Positions 35,112-44,167 of a DNA stretch of 64,000 nucleotides are shown one piece after another. The first letter of the stretch is position 1. Each line of letters opens with the position of its first letter. Source of the DNA: Planctomycetota bacterium (lineage in GTDB: Bacteria; Planctomycetota; Phycisphaerae; Phycisphaerales; SM1A02); NCBI GenBank assembly GCA_016872835.1, contig VGYX01000009.1:62001-126000 (forward strand), in the 5' to 3' direction. The notes under the pieces are model-generated. The model searched no databases. It was not told the origin of the DNA and saw nothing but the letters and a program-made list of their open reading frames with translations. The position numbers and the translations under genes are program-made.

Positions 35112-36630
35112 GCGGCGGAAGTGACTTGGCCGCGAACTGCGCCGGCACCTCCACCCAGAACGTGCTCCCCTTGCCGACCGTGCTCTGAAGTCCCACGCCC
35201 GCGCCCAGCATCTGCGCGAGTTCACGACAGATGGCAAGCCCGAGTCCTGTGCCTCCATGTCGCTTCGTGTGACTCGCGTCGACCTGACGGAACTTCTCGA
35301 AGACCGCCTGCTGCATGTCCGCCGGGATGCCAGGCCCCTGATCGCTGACGCTCAGTCGCACCGCCGGACGGCCGTCGCGCGAGCACGCCTCGGCCTTCAG
35401 ACGGACCTTGCCGGTTTCGGGCGAGAATTTCACGGCATTCGAGACGAAGTTGTAGAGGATCTGCTGCAGCTTGCCGGGATCGGTCTCGAGGGGCGGCAGG
35501 TCATCGGGGCGCTCCACCTCGATCGAGGCGCCCTTCGACTCCGCCAGAGGCCGCATGATCGCCGCGATCCCCTCGAGCACCTCGGCCACGCTGACGGACC
35601 CCACCGAGACTTCCATGCGGCCCGCCTCGATCTTTGCCATGTCGAGCAGCTCGTTGATCATCTCCAGCAGACTGCGGCCGCTCGCCTGGATGTGCCCGAT
35701 GTAGCGCAGTCGCTTGGGATCCGCTGTGGTGTCATTGCGCGCGAGCTCCGACAGCAGGTCGGCGAAGCCCAGGATGCTGTTCAGCGGCGTGCGCAATTCG
35801 TGGCTCACGTTGGCCAGGAACTCGCTCTTCAGGCGGTTGCTCTCGAACAGGCCCACGTTGGCCTCGCTCAATTCGCCCACCTTCAGGTCCAAGTTCCTGT
35901 TGATCGACTCCAGACGCGCCTGCGCGGCTTCAAGCGCCTCCACCATGCGGTTGAACGCCTCGCCCAGCTGTTGCAGCTCGTCACCGGTGTTCAGCGTGCT
36001 GCGTGCGTTCAGATCACCCGTGCGTACATTCTCTGCGACGTCGCGAAGCCGCCGCACCGCCCGTAGATAGCCGCGCACCACAAGCGTCCGCACCAGCACC
36101 AGCTGCGCGATCCAGGCCGACGCGCCCATGATCGCAAGTGCCACCTGATCCGACGCGATCTGCCGCGCCACCGCCGCACCGGGCCGCTCGAACACCACCA
36201 TGCCGACGAGCGGCTCGCCGCTCCACGCGGCGGGCGAGGAACTCAGGCCCACCTGCATGCCGGCGCGCGCACGGTTCAGATCGTTGCCACGCAAGGGTCG
36301 CGCGAACAACAGCCGTGCGGGCGAATCGCCGGTGAGCCGGTCGAATCCCTCCGAAGCCGGGTCCGACAGGAAGTTCGCGTACGCCGCCTCCACGAACGGG
36401 TCGCCCCCGGCAGCGGCGGCGGTTCCACCCTCGACCACACGCAGGCCGTCGCCCGCAAGCGCCGGCGAATCGCACCAGGCCGATGCCACCTCACGCCACA
36501 CCGCACGCTGCGCCTCGATCGCCCTGTCGTGCGCCTTCATCCATGGCCCGGCCGCCACCGCGGCGATCGCGCCCGCCGACGCCAGCGCGAAGACCAACTG
36601 GCTTCGCTGGGTCAGGCTGAGAAGGGCCAT
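35089..36630 (-). CDS. membrane-bound sensor histidine kinase, orphan
   Basis: The 513-residue protein has a first helix at about 9-29, a periplasmic sensor of about 130 residues, a second helix (VALAIMGASAWIAQLVLV), a HAMP domain, a coiled-coil stretch and the kinase core. HisKA carries the phospho-accepting His277 in NVSHELRTPLNS; HATPase has NFVSNAVKFSP, DQGPGIP and GGTGLGLA. No response regulator is adjacent. The start is uncertain: ATG 36630 is chosen because TATGCT ends 7 bases before it; ATG 36642 and 36666 are alternatives, the last lying inside the start of the divergent gene. Confidence 0.9.
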   Translation of the reverse strand: MALLSLTQRSQLVFALASAGAIAAVAAGPWMKAHDRAIEAQRAVWREVASAWCDSPALAGDGLRVVEGGTAAAAGGDPFVEAAYANFLSDPASEGFDRLTGDSPARLLFARPLRGNDLNRARAGMQVGLSSSPAAWSGEPLVGMVVFERPGAAVARQIASDQVALAIMGASAWIAQLVLVRTLVVRGYLRAVRRLRDVAENVRTGDLNARSTLNTGDELQQLGEAFNRMVEALEAAQARLESINRNLDLKVGELSEANVGLFESNRLKSEFLANVSHELRTPLNSILGFADLLSELARNDTTADPKRLRYIGHIQASGRSLLEMINELLDMAKIEAGRMEVSVGSVSVAEVLEGIAAIMRPLAESKGASIEVERPDDLPPLETDPGKLQQILYNFVSNAVKFSPETGKVRLKAEACSRDGRPAVRLSVSDQGPGIPADMQQAVFEKFRQVDASHTKRHGGTGLGLAICRELAQMLGAGVGLQSTVGKGSTFWVEVPAQFAAKSLPPLMAGREG

Positions 36631-36637
36631 GCAGGCC

Positions 36638-36643
36638 AGCATA
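36638..36643 (-). promoter_or_regulatory. -10-like TATGCT, 7 bases before the kinase gene
   Basis: TATGCT on the minus strand ends 7 bases before the ATG at 36630. Its upstream region overlaps the divergent zinc-finger gene start. Confidence 0.4.
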
Positions 36644-36652
36644 ACCCCGACA

Positions 36653-36658
36653 TAGGCT
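36653..36658 (+). promoter_or_regulatory. -10-like TAGGCT, 6 bases before the zinc-finger gene
   Basis: TAGGCT ends 6 bases before the ATG at 36665. The two divergent -10 hexamers are only 9 bases apart, so the two promoters interleave. Confidence 0.4.
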
Positions 36659-36664
36659 CGCACC

Positions 36665-36973
36665 ATGCACCGCCCCGGCTGCGATCCCGACGACATGACC
36701 GAGCTCGACTTCCTGTGCGACTTCTGTGGACGCGACTGGTCGGTCGCGCAGCCGTTCGTCGAGGGTCATCACGGTTCGTGCGTGTGCGGTGCATGCCTGC
36801 GTCAGGCGCTTGCGGCACCCGAGACCCCACCCACCGGCTTCCGCTGCAACCTGTGCCTCGAGGATCGGCAGGATCTGGCGCTGTCGGCCGGTGGTGCGCG
36901 ACTCTGCCGCCGCTGCCGCGACCGCTCCGCCCGAACGCTCGAGCGCGATCCAGAGTCAGGCTGGACGCGCTGA
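36665..36973 (+). CDS. small protein with multiple CxxC zinc sites
   Basis: The 102-residue protein carries four Cys pairs: CDFC, CVCGAC, CNLC and CRRC. They form two treble-clef or ClpX-type zinc sites (FLCDFCGRDW ... CGACL and FRCNLCLEDR ... CRRCRDR). The FCG-x-x-W opening resembles the ClpX zinc-binding domain, though no ATPase follows. Probably a protein- or RNA-binding adaptor; unproven. It is divergent from the histidine kinase and convergent with trmB, whose stop lies 5 bases beyond. Confidence 0.65.
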   Translation: MHRPGCDPDDMTELDFLCDFCGRDWSVAQPFVEGHHGSCVCGACLRQALAAPETPPTGFRCNLCLEDRQDLALSAGGARLCRRCRDRSARTLERDPESGWTR

Positions 36974-36977
36974 ACGT

Positions 36978-37631
36978 TCAGCCCCGTCGGACCAGCGTCA
37001 TCGCGTGGAAAGGCCTGCCCTCGCGGCGGTACTTGCGCTCGAAATTCGTGCCGACCACCTCGCCCTCGCCGGCGCTGCTCGGGCGCTCGAACATCCGGCG
37101 CTCGAACAGGTCAGTCACCTGTGACACGTGCACCTCGTACCACGCCCACAGGTCGGGATGATCCGTCACCAGTCGCAGTTCGCCGCCCGGCTGCAGGAGG
37201 CGATGGAACTCCCGCAGCGAGTCCAGCTGCACCACGCGTCGCTTGTGGTGGCGCTTCTTGGGCCACGGGTCGCTGAAGTACAGGTGCACGGTGCGCACGC
37301 ACGCGTCGGCGAGCCAGCATCGCACCACCTCGCCCGCGTCGGCGTACAGCATGCGCACGTTGTCCATCGCGTGACGGCGCACGCGATCCGCGGCATACCG
37401 GAAGAACTCGCCCGCGTACTCGATGCCAAGAAAGTCGGTGTCCGTGCGCGCGGCGCCCTCCTGCACCAGGAAGGTTCCCTTGCCCGAGCCGATCTCGAGC
37501 TCGAACGGGCGGCCCGCGCGACCCGGAAAGAAGAAGCCGTGACCGATGCGGCCCGATTCCGGATCCGGCAGGTCGCTCGCGTTCAGCCCCCACGGCCGCA
37601 GGTCCGTCGCCGGTGCGTCGCCCTGCGTCAT
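36978..37631 (-). CDS. trmB: tRNA (guanine-N7-)-methyltransferase
   Basis: The 217-residue SAM-dependent enzyme makes m7G46 in tRNA. Diagnostic stretches are FELEIGSGKGTFL (SAM-binding motif I), FLGIEYAGEFF, YFSDPWPKKRHHKRR (the TrmB hallmark) and the C-terminal GTNFERKYRREGRP, matching TxxExK. Length is normal. It starts 4 bases after rsfS, in a run rpsU-rsfS-trmB of translation-related genes. Confidence 0.94.
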   Translation of the reverse strand: MTQGDAPATDLRPWGLNASDLPDPESGRIGHGFFFPGRAGRPFELEIGSGKGTFLVQEGAARTDTDFLGIEYAGEFFRYAADRVRRHAMDNVRMLYADAGEVVRCWLADACVRTVHLYFSDPWPKKRHHKRRVVQLDSLREFHRLLQPGGELRLVTDHPDLWAWYEVHVSQVTDLFERRMFERPSSAGEGEVVGTNFERKYRREGRPFHAMTLVRRG

Positions 37632-37635
37632 GCGC

Positions 37636-38061
37636 TCACTCGTCGTCCGAGACCACGCGCGCGGCACGACGAGGCTTCTCGTCCGCCGTACGCTTCCAAG
37701 TGACCCGCGGCGCGTCGGCCCACAGGCCGTCCAGGTCGTACCAGGCTCGCTGACCAGGCTCGAAGAGGTGCACGACCACGTCCACGAAGTCGGCGACCAC
37801 CCAGGTGCCGCCCGTGTCTCGGTCGCGCTTCCAGCGATCCATCCCGAGTTCCGCGCCAAGCTGCTTCAGATCGTCCGCCACGCTGCGCATCTGGCGATCG
37901 CTGGTGCCGTTGGCCACGATCATGTATTCGCACACCTGACTGCGACCGCGCACGTCCAGAAGCGCCACCTGATCGCACTTCAGGTCAGCACACAGCCGCG
38001 CCGCCTCGATGGCGAATCGGAGGACCTTGTCGGGATCAGTCTGGCTTTTCGTCCGCGTCAT
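37636..38061 (-). CDS. rsfS: ribosomal silencing factor RsfS
   Basis: The 141-residue protein of the RsfS/Iojap family binds uL14 and blocks subunit joining when nutrients are scarce. Typical elements are KCDQVALLDVRG, EYMIVANGTSDRQMRSVADDL, the W near DRWKRD, and VVADFVDVVVHLFEPGQRAWYDLDGLW. A charged tail of about 25 residues (KRTADEKPRRAARV) extends beyond the family core. It lies between rpsU and trmB. Confidence 0.94.
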   Translation of the reverse strand: MTRTKSQTDPDKVLRFAIEAARLCADLKCDQVALLDVRGRSQVCEYMIVANGTSDRQMRSVADDLKQLGAELGMDRWKRDRDTGGTWVVADFVDVVVHLFEPGQRAWYDLDGLWADAPRVTWKRTADEKPRRAARVVSDDE

Positions 38062-38073
38062 GCCGCGTCCGGA

Positions 38074-38334
38074 TCACTCCGGACGGGGGCGACGCGCACC
38101 ACCGGTTCGCGCGCCACTCTTGGGGCCACGCGCACCAGGGCCGCCACGGCTGGCGAACGCCATCGGAGGACGCGCCGCACGGATCGCCTCGCGACGCTTG
38201 CGCTCGCTGGGCTTCTCGTAGTGCGAACGCTTCTTGAGCTCCTTGGTCAGGCCCTCCTTCTCGCACAGCTTCTTGAAGCGGCGCAGCATCTGCTCCGCGG
38301 TCTCGCCGGCTCGGGCCTTGATTCGAATCGCCAT
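38074..38334 (-). CDS. rpsU: 30S ribosomal protein bS21
   Basis: The 86-residue protein starts MAIRIKARAGETAEQML, followed by RFKKLCEKEGLTKELKKR, the bS21 core with its basic C-terminal helix YEKPSERKRREAI. A 25-residue tail rich in Gly, Arg and Pro (RGGPGARGPKSGARTGGARR) extends beyond the E. coli length of 71. The start is decided by an AAGGA ribosome-binding site. It leads the rsfS-trmB run. Confidence 0.93.
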   Translation of the reverse strand: MAIRIKARAGETAEQMLRRFKKLCEKEGLTKELKKRSHYEKPSERKRREAIRAARPPMAFASRGGPGARGPKSGARTGGARRPRPE

Positions 38335-38449
38335 GTTCGTGTCGTTCCTTGGGTTGCGTGTCGGTCGGATCCCGCCGTCAGTCGGCAGGGCCGAACATGA
38401 TCCCCGAATCGGGCCCTCCATGCAAGCGGCCCGAAAGCCTCCCAAAGGC

Positions 38450-38455
38450 CATAAT
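38450..38455 (+). promoter_or_regulatory. -10-like CATAAT, 6 bases before the NYN gene
   Basis: CATAAT (five of six matches to TATAAT) ends 6 bases before the ATG at 38462. Confidence 0.5.
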
Positions 38456-38461
38456 CAGCCC

Positions 38462-38941
38462 ATGCGGCTGCTTGTCGACGCCTGCAACGTGCTCCATGTG
38501 ACGGGGATCTTGCCCCCGGAACTGGCCGTGGGCGAGCCGGTCGAGTTGGCGCAACTCGTGCAGCGGAGCCGCTATGGACGCGTGCCGGTCACGCTTGTCT
38601 GCGATGGTGCCCGGCCCGGCGCACAGACGCTCTCGCATGATGGCCGCATCGCCCTGCAATGGACGGGCGCCACGAGCGCCGACGAGATCATCCGACGCAC
38701 CCTGCAGGAAAGCAGCCACGCGCGCAAGCATCTGGTCGTGTCCAGCGACCGTGCCGTGCAGGCGACCGCCCGCCACGTCGGCGCGCGGGTCCTGCCCAGC
38801 GACCAATTTCTCGAGCATCTCGCGATGGACGCGCGACGAATGCACAGACCCGTGGAACCGAACCGCGAGGTACATCTGGACGACGCCGCCACGGAACGCT
38901 GGCTTCGAGAATTCGGACTGGATCAGGAGACCGACCCATGA
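38462..38941 (+). CDS. NYN-domain (YacP-like) putative RNase
   Basis: The 159-residue PIN-fold protein has LLVDACNVLH (metal-binding Asp), VTLVCDGARPG, SADEIIRRTLQES and VVSSDRAVQATAR. These four acidic elements define NYN_YacP nucleases, which act on RNA or tRNA. The family Asp residues are present. The stop overlaps pdxH (ATGA), so the two are co-expressed. Confidence 0.83.
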   Translation: MRLLVDACNVLHVTGILPPELAVGEPVELAQLVQRSRYGRVPVTLVCDGARPGAQTLSHDGRIALQWTGATSADEIIRRTLQESSHARKHLVVSSDRAVQATARHVGARVLPSDQFLEHLAMDARRMHRPVEPNREVHLDDAATERWLREFGLDQETDP

Positions 38942-39546
38942 GCCCCATCAACTTCGACCTCCCCCCGGCCGATCCGCTGCCTACCTGCCGAGCCTGGTTC
39001 AAGGAAGCCGAAGGCATGGGCTTCGCGAATCCCAACGCGATGACGCTGGCGACGGTCGACGCGCAGGGCCGGCCCCATGCGCGCATCGTGCTGCTGCGCG
39101 GGTTCGACGAGCGCGGCGCGGTGTTCTTCACGAACCGCGAGAGCGACAAGGGCTCGCAGCTGGCGGCGCATGCGCATGCCGCGCTGCTCTTCCACTGGGA
39201 TCAGGAGCCGATCGGCCGTCAGATCCGCATCGAGGGCGCGGTGTCGTTCGCCAGCGACGCCGAGAGCGACGCCTACTGGAACAGTCGTCCGCGTGAGAGC
39301 CAGATCAACGCGTGGGCCAGCCAGCAGAGCCGCCCGGTCGAAAGTCGCGCGGCGCTGGAGCGGGCGCAGGCGGAACTCGAGCGCCGGTTCGCGGGCGCGC
39401 CGGTTCCGCGGCCCTCGCACTGGGGCGGCTATCGCGTCGCGCTGGAGCGCATCGAGTTCTGGCAGGGAGACAAGTTCCGCCTGCACGACCGCATCGTGTA
39501 CACGCGGTCGGGTGGTGGCTGGTCGATCCAGCGTCTCAGTCCGTGA
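38938..39546 (+). CDS. pdxH: pyridoxamine 5'-phosphate oxidase
   Basis: The 202-residue FMN enzyme oxidises PNP/PMP to pyridoxal phosphate. Family landmarks are NAMTLATVDAQGRPHARIVLLRGF, FFTNRESDKGSQL, FHWDQEPIGRQIRIEGAV, ESQINAWASQQS, and the C-terminal WGGYRVALERIEFWQGDKFRLHDR with WSIQRLSP. Length is normal. It overlaps the NYN gene by ATGA. Confidence 0.95.
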   Translation: MSPINFDLPPADPLPTCRAWFKEAEGMGFANPNAMTLATVDAQGRPHARIVLLRGFDERGAVFFTNRESDKGSQLAAHAHAALLFHWDQEPIGRQIRIEGAVSFASDAESDAYWNSRPRESQINAWASQQSRPVESRAALERAQAELERRFAGAPVPRPSHWGGYRVALERIEFWQGDKFRLHDRIVYTRSGGGWSIQRLSP

Positions 39547-39555
39547 TCGAGCGGT

Positions 39556-40134
39556 TCAGCCGTCGTTGTCGGCAGGAGCCTCCGCGCCGGCCGCACCGGG
39601 CTTCGCCTGCGCCGCACGCAGCTCCGCCATGCGCTTCATCAGGCGCGGCTGCATCTGCTGGCCCCACTTCATGCCGGCCTCGGTGGACTCCTGCAGCACG
39701 GTCGGCATGATCTTCGAGATCTTCTGACCGGTGGGCGACTCGTAGAAGGCCACGAACGCCTTGACCTCCTCCATGGAGAAGTTGCGGTCGTAGACATCCA
39801 CGGTCATCTCGACCATGTCGCCGAGGCCGTTGCTGAACTCCTCCTTCATGGCCGTGATCATCTCGGGCGGAAGGTTCATGTTGGCGAAGTTCTTCGTCAT
39901 CGTGTCGATCTGCGCCCGCATCGCCTCGCGCGTGCCGCTGAGCTGCAGCAGGCGCTCGATCTCGCGACGCTTGGCCTCGTCACGCTTGGGCGCGACCGCG
40001 GCGGCGGCGTCCACGGCCTTCGCCGCATCGGCCGGATTGACGGCCGGTGCGTCCTGCGGACGGGTGGCCAAGGCCACGGTGCCGGCAGCAAGGGACAGGA
40101 ACACGAAGGAGGCGATCGAGCGACGAAGGACCAT
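39556..40134 (-). CDS. secreted DUF2059-family protein
   Basis: The 192-residue protein has a signal peptide (ASFVFLSLAAGTVALATRP), an Ala-rich linker, and the DUF2059 core of two helical hairpins. In it, ERLLQLSGTREAMRAQIDTM, NLPPEMITAMKEEF and MVEMTVDVYDRNFSMEEVKAFVAFYESPTGQKI match the family closely. The function is unknown. Start at MVLRRSIASF, where the signal begins. Confidence 0.85.
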   Translation of the reverse strand: MVLRRSIASFVFLSLAAGTVALATRPQDAPAVNPADAAKAVDAAAAVAPKRDEAKRREIERLLQLSGTREAMRAQIDTMTKNFANMNLPPEMITAMKEEFSNGLGDMVEMTVDVYDRNFSMEEVKAFVAFYESPTGQKISKIMPTVLQESTEAGMKWGQQMQPRLMKRMAELRAAQAKPGAAGAEAPADNDG

Positions 40135-40213
40135 GGAAGGATCTCGGTGGAGGTTCGCGAGCGATCCGGCGCCCCGGACCTGGAAACTGCAGGCTACACG
40201 CCGCGCGGGGTGC

Positions 40214-43200
40214 TCAGGCCGCCACGCCTTCGCCGCGCGGTGCGCCCCAGCGCCGCGGCTCCTTCTTGGGCGGCACCCAGCCGCCAAGCACGGCCACCTC
40301 GCCGAGCGCCCCGAGCGTTTCGCGCAACCGCGCGATCAGGGACTGCGTCGGCACCACGCGGATCGCGCGCGCGCTCATCACCACGTCACGGCCATCCTCG
40401 ATCTCGACGCGCAGCACCACGTCCACGGGTCGGCCCTGCAGCGACTGCGAACTGCCCGACGCCTGCCGAAGCACGCCCGCGGCCATGCGCCACACGGTGG
40501 CGAAGGGCTCCTCGCCATCCGCGGTCGAGCCGCGCAGCCGAACCTCAAGCCGCGTCGCCAGCTGCTCCTGCGCCTGCTCGATCGGGATCACGCGGTCCAC
40601 GATCAGGCTGGGCTCGGCGCGCGAGCGATCCACGCTGCCCACCACGACGACCGGCCGATCCATCTGCAGGAACTCGCCGCTCTTGGCGAACGAGTCCGGG
40701 AAGATCACCCCCTCGACCTGGCCATGCCGGTCCGCCAGGCTCAGCATGGCCATGCGACGACCCGGCTCGCGACCCCGCTGGCTCACGGTCGGCCGAAGGC
40801 GCGTCACGATGCCACCCAGCACGACCGGCGCCTGCTCGCCAAGTTCCGCCACATCCATCGTTCGCGCACTGCAGAAGGTGCGGACGGTCCATTCGTGCTC
40901 ATCCAGCGGATGCCCGCTCACATGGAAGCCGATCGCGTCCTTCTCCATCGCCAGTGTGGTCATGCGGTCCCATGCGGGCACCTGCTTCAGCGTGGCCGTC
41001 GCGCCGGCCGCGCTCGCGGGAGCCTCCGGCTCGACCATGCCGAACATGTTCATCTGGCCACTGCGGCGATCGCTGGCCTCGGCCTGCCCTGCCTGCACCG
41101 CGTCGGGAATGGTGGCCATCAGGCTGGCGCGCGCCTGCACGCCATGCAGCGAGTCGAACGCGCCACCCTTCACCAACGCCTCGAGCGTGGCCTTGTTCAC
41201 CGCCCGCAGGTCCACGCGCGCGCAGAAGTCATGCAGGTCACGGAACGGTCCGCTCTTCGCGCGCTCCTGCACGATCGCGCCGATCGCGTTCGTGCCCGCG
41301 CCCTTGATCGCCTGCAGCCCGAAGCGCACGTGCCCATGGCAGGCGTCGACCGCCTCGCCGGGCTCGAACACCACCGCGAAGTCCGCCGCGCTGCGATTCA
41401 CGTCGGGCGGGCGAACCTCCACGCCGACATGGGGCTTCACCGGCGTGCTGTCCGGCCACGGACAGCGCTTGCAGTCCTCGAGGTACACCGACCACTCCTC
41501 GATCTTCCTCGCCTGGCTTTCGAAGCTCAGCACACTCGCCATGTAGAAGGCCGGGAAGTAGGTCTTCAGGTACGCCGTCTGATAGGCCACGATCGCGTAG
41601 CCCGTCGAGTGGCTCTTGTTGAAGCCATAGCCCGCGAAGCGCAGGATGAGCTCGAAGAGCTCCTCGGCGCCCGACGCGTCCATGCCGCGCGTGCCCGCAC
41701 CCTGCACGAAGTCGGCCTTCGCGCTGGCGATCACGTCCTGTTTCTTCTTGCTGATCGCCTTGATGATCGTGTACGCAGCACGCAGCGGAATGCCGCCGAG
41801 GTGGTGCAGCACCTGCATCACCTGCTCCTGATAGACCATGATGCCGTAGGTCTCGCTCACGAGCCGGTCGACCTCGGAATTCACCTTCGGCACCTGCTGC
41901 CGGCCGCTCTTGCGCGCGTTGTAGTCGGGGATCAGGTCCATCGGACCCGGTCGGAACAGCGCGTTCGCGGCGATCAGGTCCTCCAGGCGGTCGGGCTTCA
42001 TGTCGACCAGCAGCTTGCGCATGCCGCCCGACTCGAACTGGAACACGCCCATGGTGTCGCCGCGGCGGAACAGATGCAGCACGCGCTGGTCATCCATCCT
42101 CAGGCGATCCAGATCCAGCGGATGCGCCCCGCCGTCGCCTGGCGTGCGACCGACCGCCTTCCACACTGCCTCGTCCGGAAGGCCCGCCTTCACCAGCTGC
42201 ACGCAACGCTCGATCGTGCTCAGCGTGCGAAGTCCGAGGAAGTCCATCTTCAGCAGACCAGCCTTCTCGCAGGTCGGACCGTCCCACTGCGTCACCACCT
42301 CGTCGCCGCCGCCCGCGGCGCGGCACAGCGGCACGATGTCGTCGAGCGGGCGCGTGGCGATCACCACGCCTGCCGCGTGGATGCCCGCGTGCCGCGCGTG
42401 GTCCTCGAGCGCCTTGGCGTGCTCGATCACCTTGCCGATCACGGGGTCGTTCTCGGCCGCCTGCTTCAGCTGCGGCTCCTTCTGCAGCGCCTCGTCCAGC
42501 GTGATGTGTAGTTCCGCTGGCACCAGGTTCGCCAGTCGCTGCCCTTCGGCGGGCGGCAGGCCCATCACGCGTGCCACGTCCTTCACTGCGGCCTTCGCCT
42601 TCAGGCGGCCAAAGGTGATGATCTGCGCCACATGGCCGTATTTCTGCCGCACGTACTCAAGCACGCGGCCGCGGCCGTCCTGGCAGATGTCCACGTCGAT
42701 GTCGGGGTACTCGCTGCGGTCCGGGTCCGTGAATCGCTCGAAGAGCAGGCCGAAGCGCTCGGGGCACGCGTTCGAGAGACCCAGCACGTAGCCCACCATG
42801 GTGCCCACGCCGCTGCCACGCGCGAGCGCCGGGATGCCGTTGCGCCGCGCCCACGCCACGAAGTCCCACACGATCAGGAAGTACGCCGAGATGCTCTTGT
42901 CCGCGAGCACCTTCAGCTCGCGCTCGAGTCGCGCGCGCACGGGCGGCGTGATCCCATCCCGGCCGTAGCGCCAGAGCGCGCCGGCCTCGGCCAGCTCGCG
43001 AAGCGCCTCGTCGCATTCCTTCTTCGCCTTCGCACGCCCCTTCTCCGCATCGTCCACACCCTCGAAGGGCTGCAGCTCGAAGCCGGTGCAGAACGCATTG
43101 AACCATCCGGTCGGGTTCTCGGCATCGAACGCGGGCGCCTTGCCCACACGCTTCACGCGCACTAGCGGCGCGTGGTTCTCGCCCTTGGGCAGCTCCACGT

Positions 43201-44065
43201 TGCAGCGCTCGGCGATCCGCAGCGTGTTCTCGATCGACTCGGGCACGTCCGCGAACAGCTCCGCCATCTGCGCCGGATCCTTCACGTACAGCTCTTCGCT
43301 GTAGATCAGGCGGTCGGGCGAGTCCTTGGTCTTGCCCATCGAGATGCAGCAGAGCGTGTCATGCGCGTCGTGGTCCTCCTTGCGGAGGAAGTGCGCGTCG
43401 TTGTCGCACACGAGCGGCAGCTTCAGTTCGGCCGCCAGCTTGCGCACCAAGGGATCGATCTGCCACTGCTCCTCCACATGCCGCTGCAACTCCAGATAGA
43501 AGCGCGGCTCGCCCTTGGCGTTCCTCCCGAAGCACTTCGCGTGCCACTGCGCCTCCTCGCGCGCGGCCTCCCAGTGCTTCGGATCCTGCGTGCGCGCGAA
43601 CTGCTGCAGCCAATGTGCAACGCTCGACCCCAGGTGGCCATTGATCGCGATGATCCCCTCGCCCCACTGCCCCAGCGTGGAGCGGTCCATGCGCGGCTTG
43701 TAGTAGAAGCCGTTCAGGAAGGCGTCGGAACTCAGCTTCATCAGGTTGCGCCAACCCTCCAGCGTCTCCGCCAGCAGCACCAGGTGGAAGCCACCGTCGG
43801 CGATGCCGTTGGGCTTCTTGTCGCGCCGATCGCCCGGCGCCACATACGCCTCGATGCCGAGGATCGGCTTCACGCCCGTTCCACGCGCCGCCTCGTAGAA
43901 CTCGCGTGCGGCGTGCAGGTTGCCGTGGTCGGTCACCGCCACCGCGTTCATGCCGAGCGCCTTCACGCGCTTCAGCAGCGCCTCCACGCGATTGCCTCCA
44001 TCGAGCAGGCTGTACTCGCTGTGCAGGTGCAGATGCACGAACTTCGGCTTGGGCGTGTCCGTCAT
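40214..44065 (-). CDS. dnaE: DNA polymerase III alpha subunit
   Basis: The 1283-residue replicative polymerase has an N-terminal PHP domain (FVHLHLHSEYSLLDGGNR), a polymerase core with the catalytic Asp pair in YPDIDVDICQDGR (about 450) and later SHSTGYAIVAYQTAYLK. It continues with helix-hairpin-helix segments (IKGAGTNAIGAIV) and a C-terminal OB fold (VVLGGIVTRLRPTVSQRG and beyond). It is the DnaE1 type and about 120 residues longer than the E. coli protein. The PHP metal residues HLH are intact, so proofreading by PHP is possible. Confidence 0.97.
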   Translation of the reverse strand: MTDTPKPKFVHLHLHSEYSLLDGGNRVEALLKRVKALGMNAVAVTDHGNLHAAREFYEAARGTGVKPILGIEAYVAPGDRRDKKPNGIADGGFHLVLLAETLEGWRNLMKLSSDAFLNGFYYKPRMDRSTLGQWGEGIIAINGHLGSSVAHWLQQFARTQDPKHWEAAREEAQWHAKCFGRNAKGEPRFYLELQRHVEEQWQIDPLVRKLAAELKLPLVCDNDAHFLRKEDHDAHDTLCCISMGKTKDSPDRLIYSEELYVKDPAQMAELFADVPESIENTLRIAERCNVELPKGENHAPLVRVKRVGKAPAFDAENPTGWFNAFCTGFELQPFEGVDDAEKGRAKAKKECDEALRELAEAGALWRYGRDGITPPVRARLERELKVLADKSISAYFLIVWDFVAWARRNGIPALARGSGVGTMVGYVLGLSNACPERFGLLFERFTDPDRSEYPDIDVDICQDGRGRVLEYVRQKYGHVAQIITFGRLKAKAAVKDVARVMGLPPAEGQRLANLVPAELHITLDEALQKEPQLKQAAENDPVIGKVIEHAKALEDHARHAGIHAAGVVIATRPLDDIVPLCRAAGGGDEVVTQWDGPTCEKAGLLKMDFLGLRTLSTIERCVQLVKAGLPDEAVWKAVGRTPGDGGAHPLDLDRLRMDDQRVLHLFRRGDTMGVFQFESGGMRKLLVDMKPDRLEDLIAANALFRPGPMDLIPDYNARKSGRQQVPKVNSEVDRLVSETYGIMVYQEQVMQVLHHLGGIPLRAAYTIIKAISKKKQDVIASAKADFVQGAGTRGMDASGAEELFELILRFAGYGFNKSHSTGYAIVAYQTAYLKTYFPAFYMASVLSFESQARKIEEWSVYLEDCKRCPWPDSTPVKPHVGVEVRPPDVNRSAADFAVVFEPGEAVDACHGHVRFGLQAIKGAGTNAIGAIVQERAKSGPFRDLHDFCARVDLRAVNKATLEALVKGGAFDSLHGVQARASLMATIPDAVQAGQAEASDRRSGQMNMFGMVEPEAPASAAGATATLKQVPAWDRMTTLAMEKDAIGFHVSGHPLDEHEWTVRTFCSARTMDVAELGEQAPVVLGGIVTRLRPTVSQRGREPGRRMAMLSLADRHGQVEGVIFPDSFAKSGEFLQMDRPVVVVGSVDRSRAEPSLIVDRVIPIEQAQEQLATRLEVRLRGSTADGEEPFATVWRMAAGVLRQASGSSQSLQGRPVDVVLRVEIEDGRDVVMSARAIRVVPTQSLIARLRETLGALGEVAVLGGWVPPKKEPRRWGAPRGEGVAA

Positions 44066-44167
44066 GGCCGCGCGGTCTTTCTCCAGGGGCGACTCCGCCG
44101 CCCGCGTCGCATGGTAGTGGGCGGCCCAAGCCGTTCCTGAGCGCAGGAAAGCTTGTCCACAGTCCGG

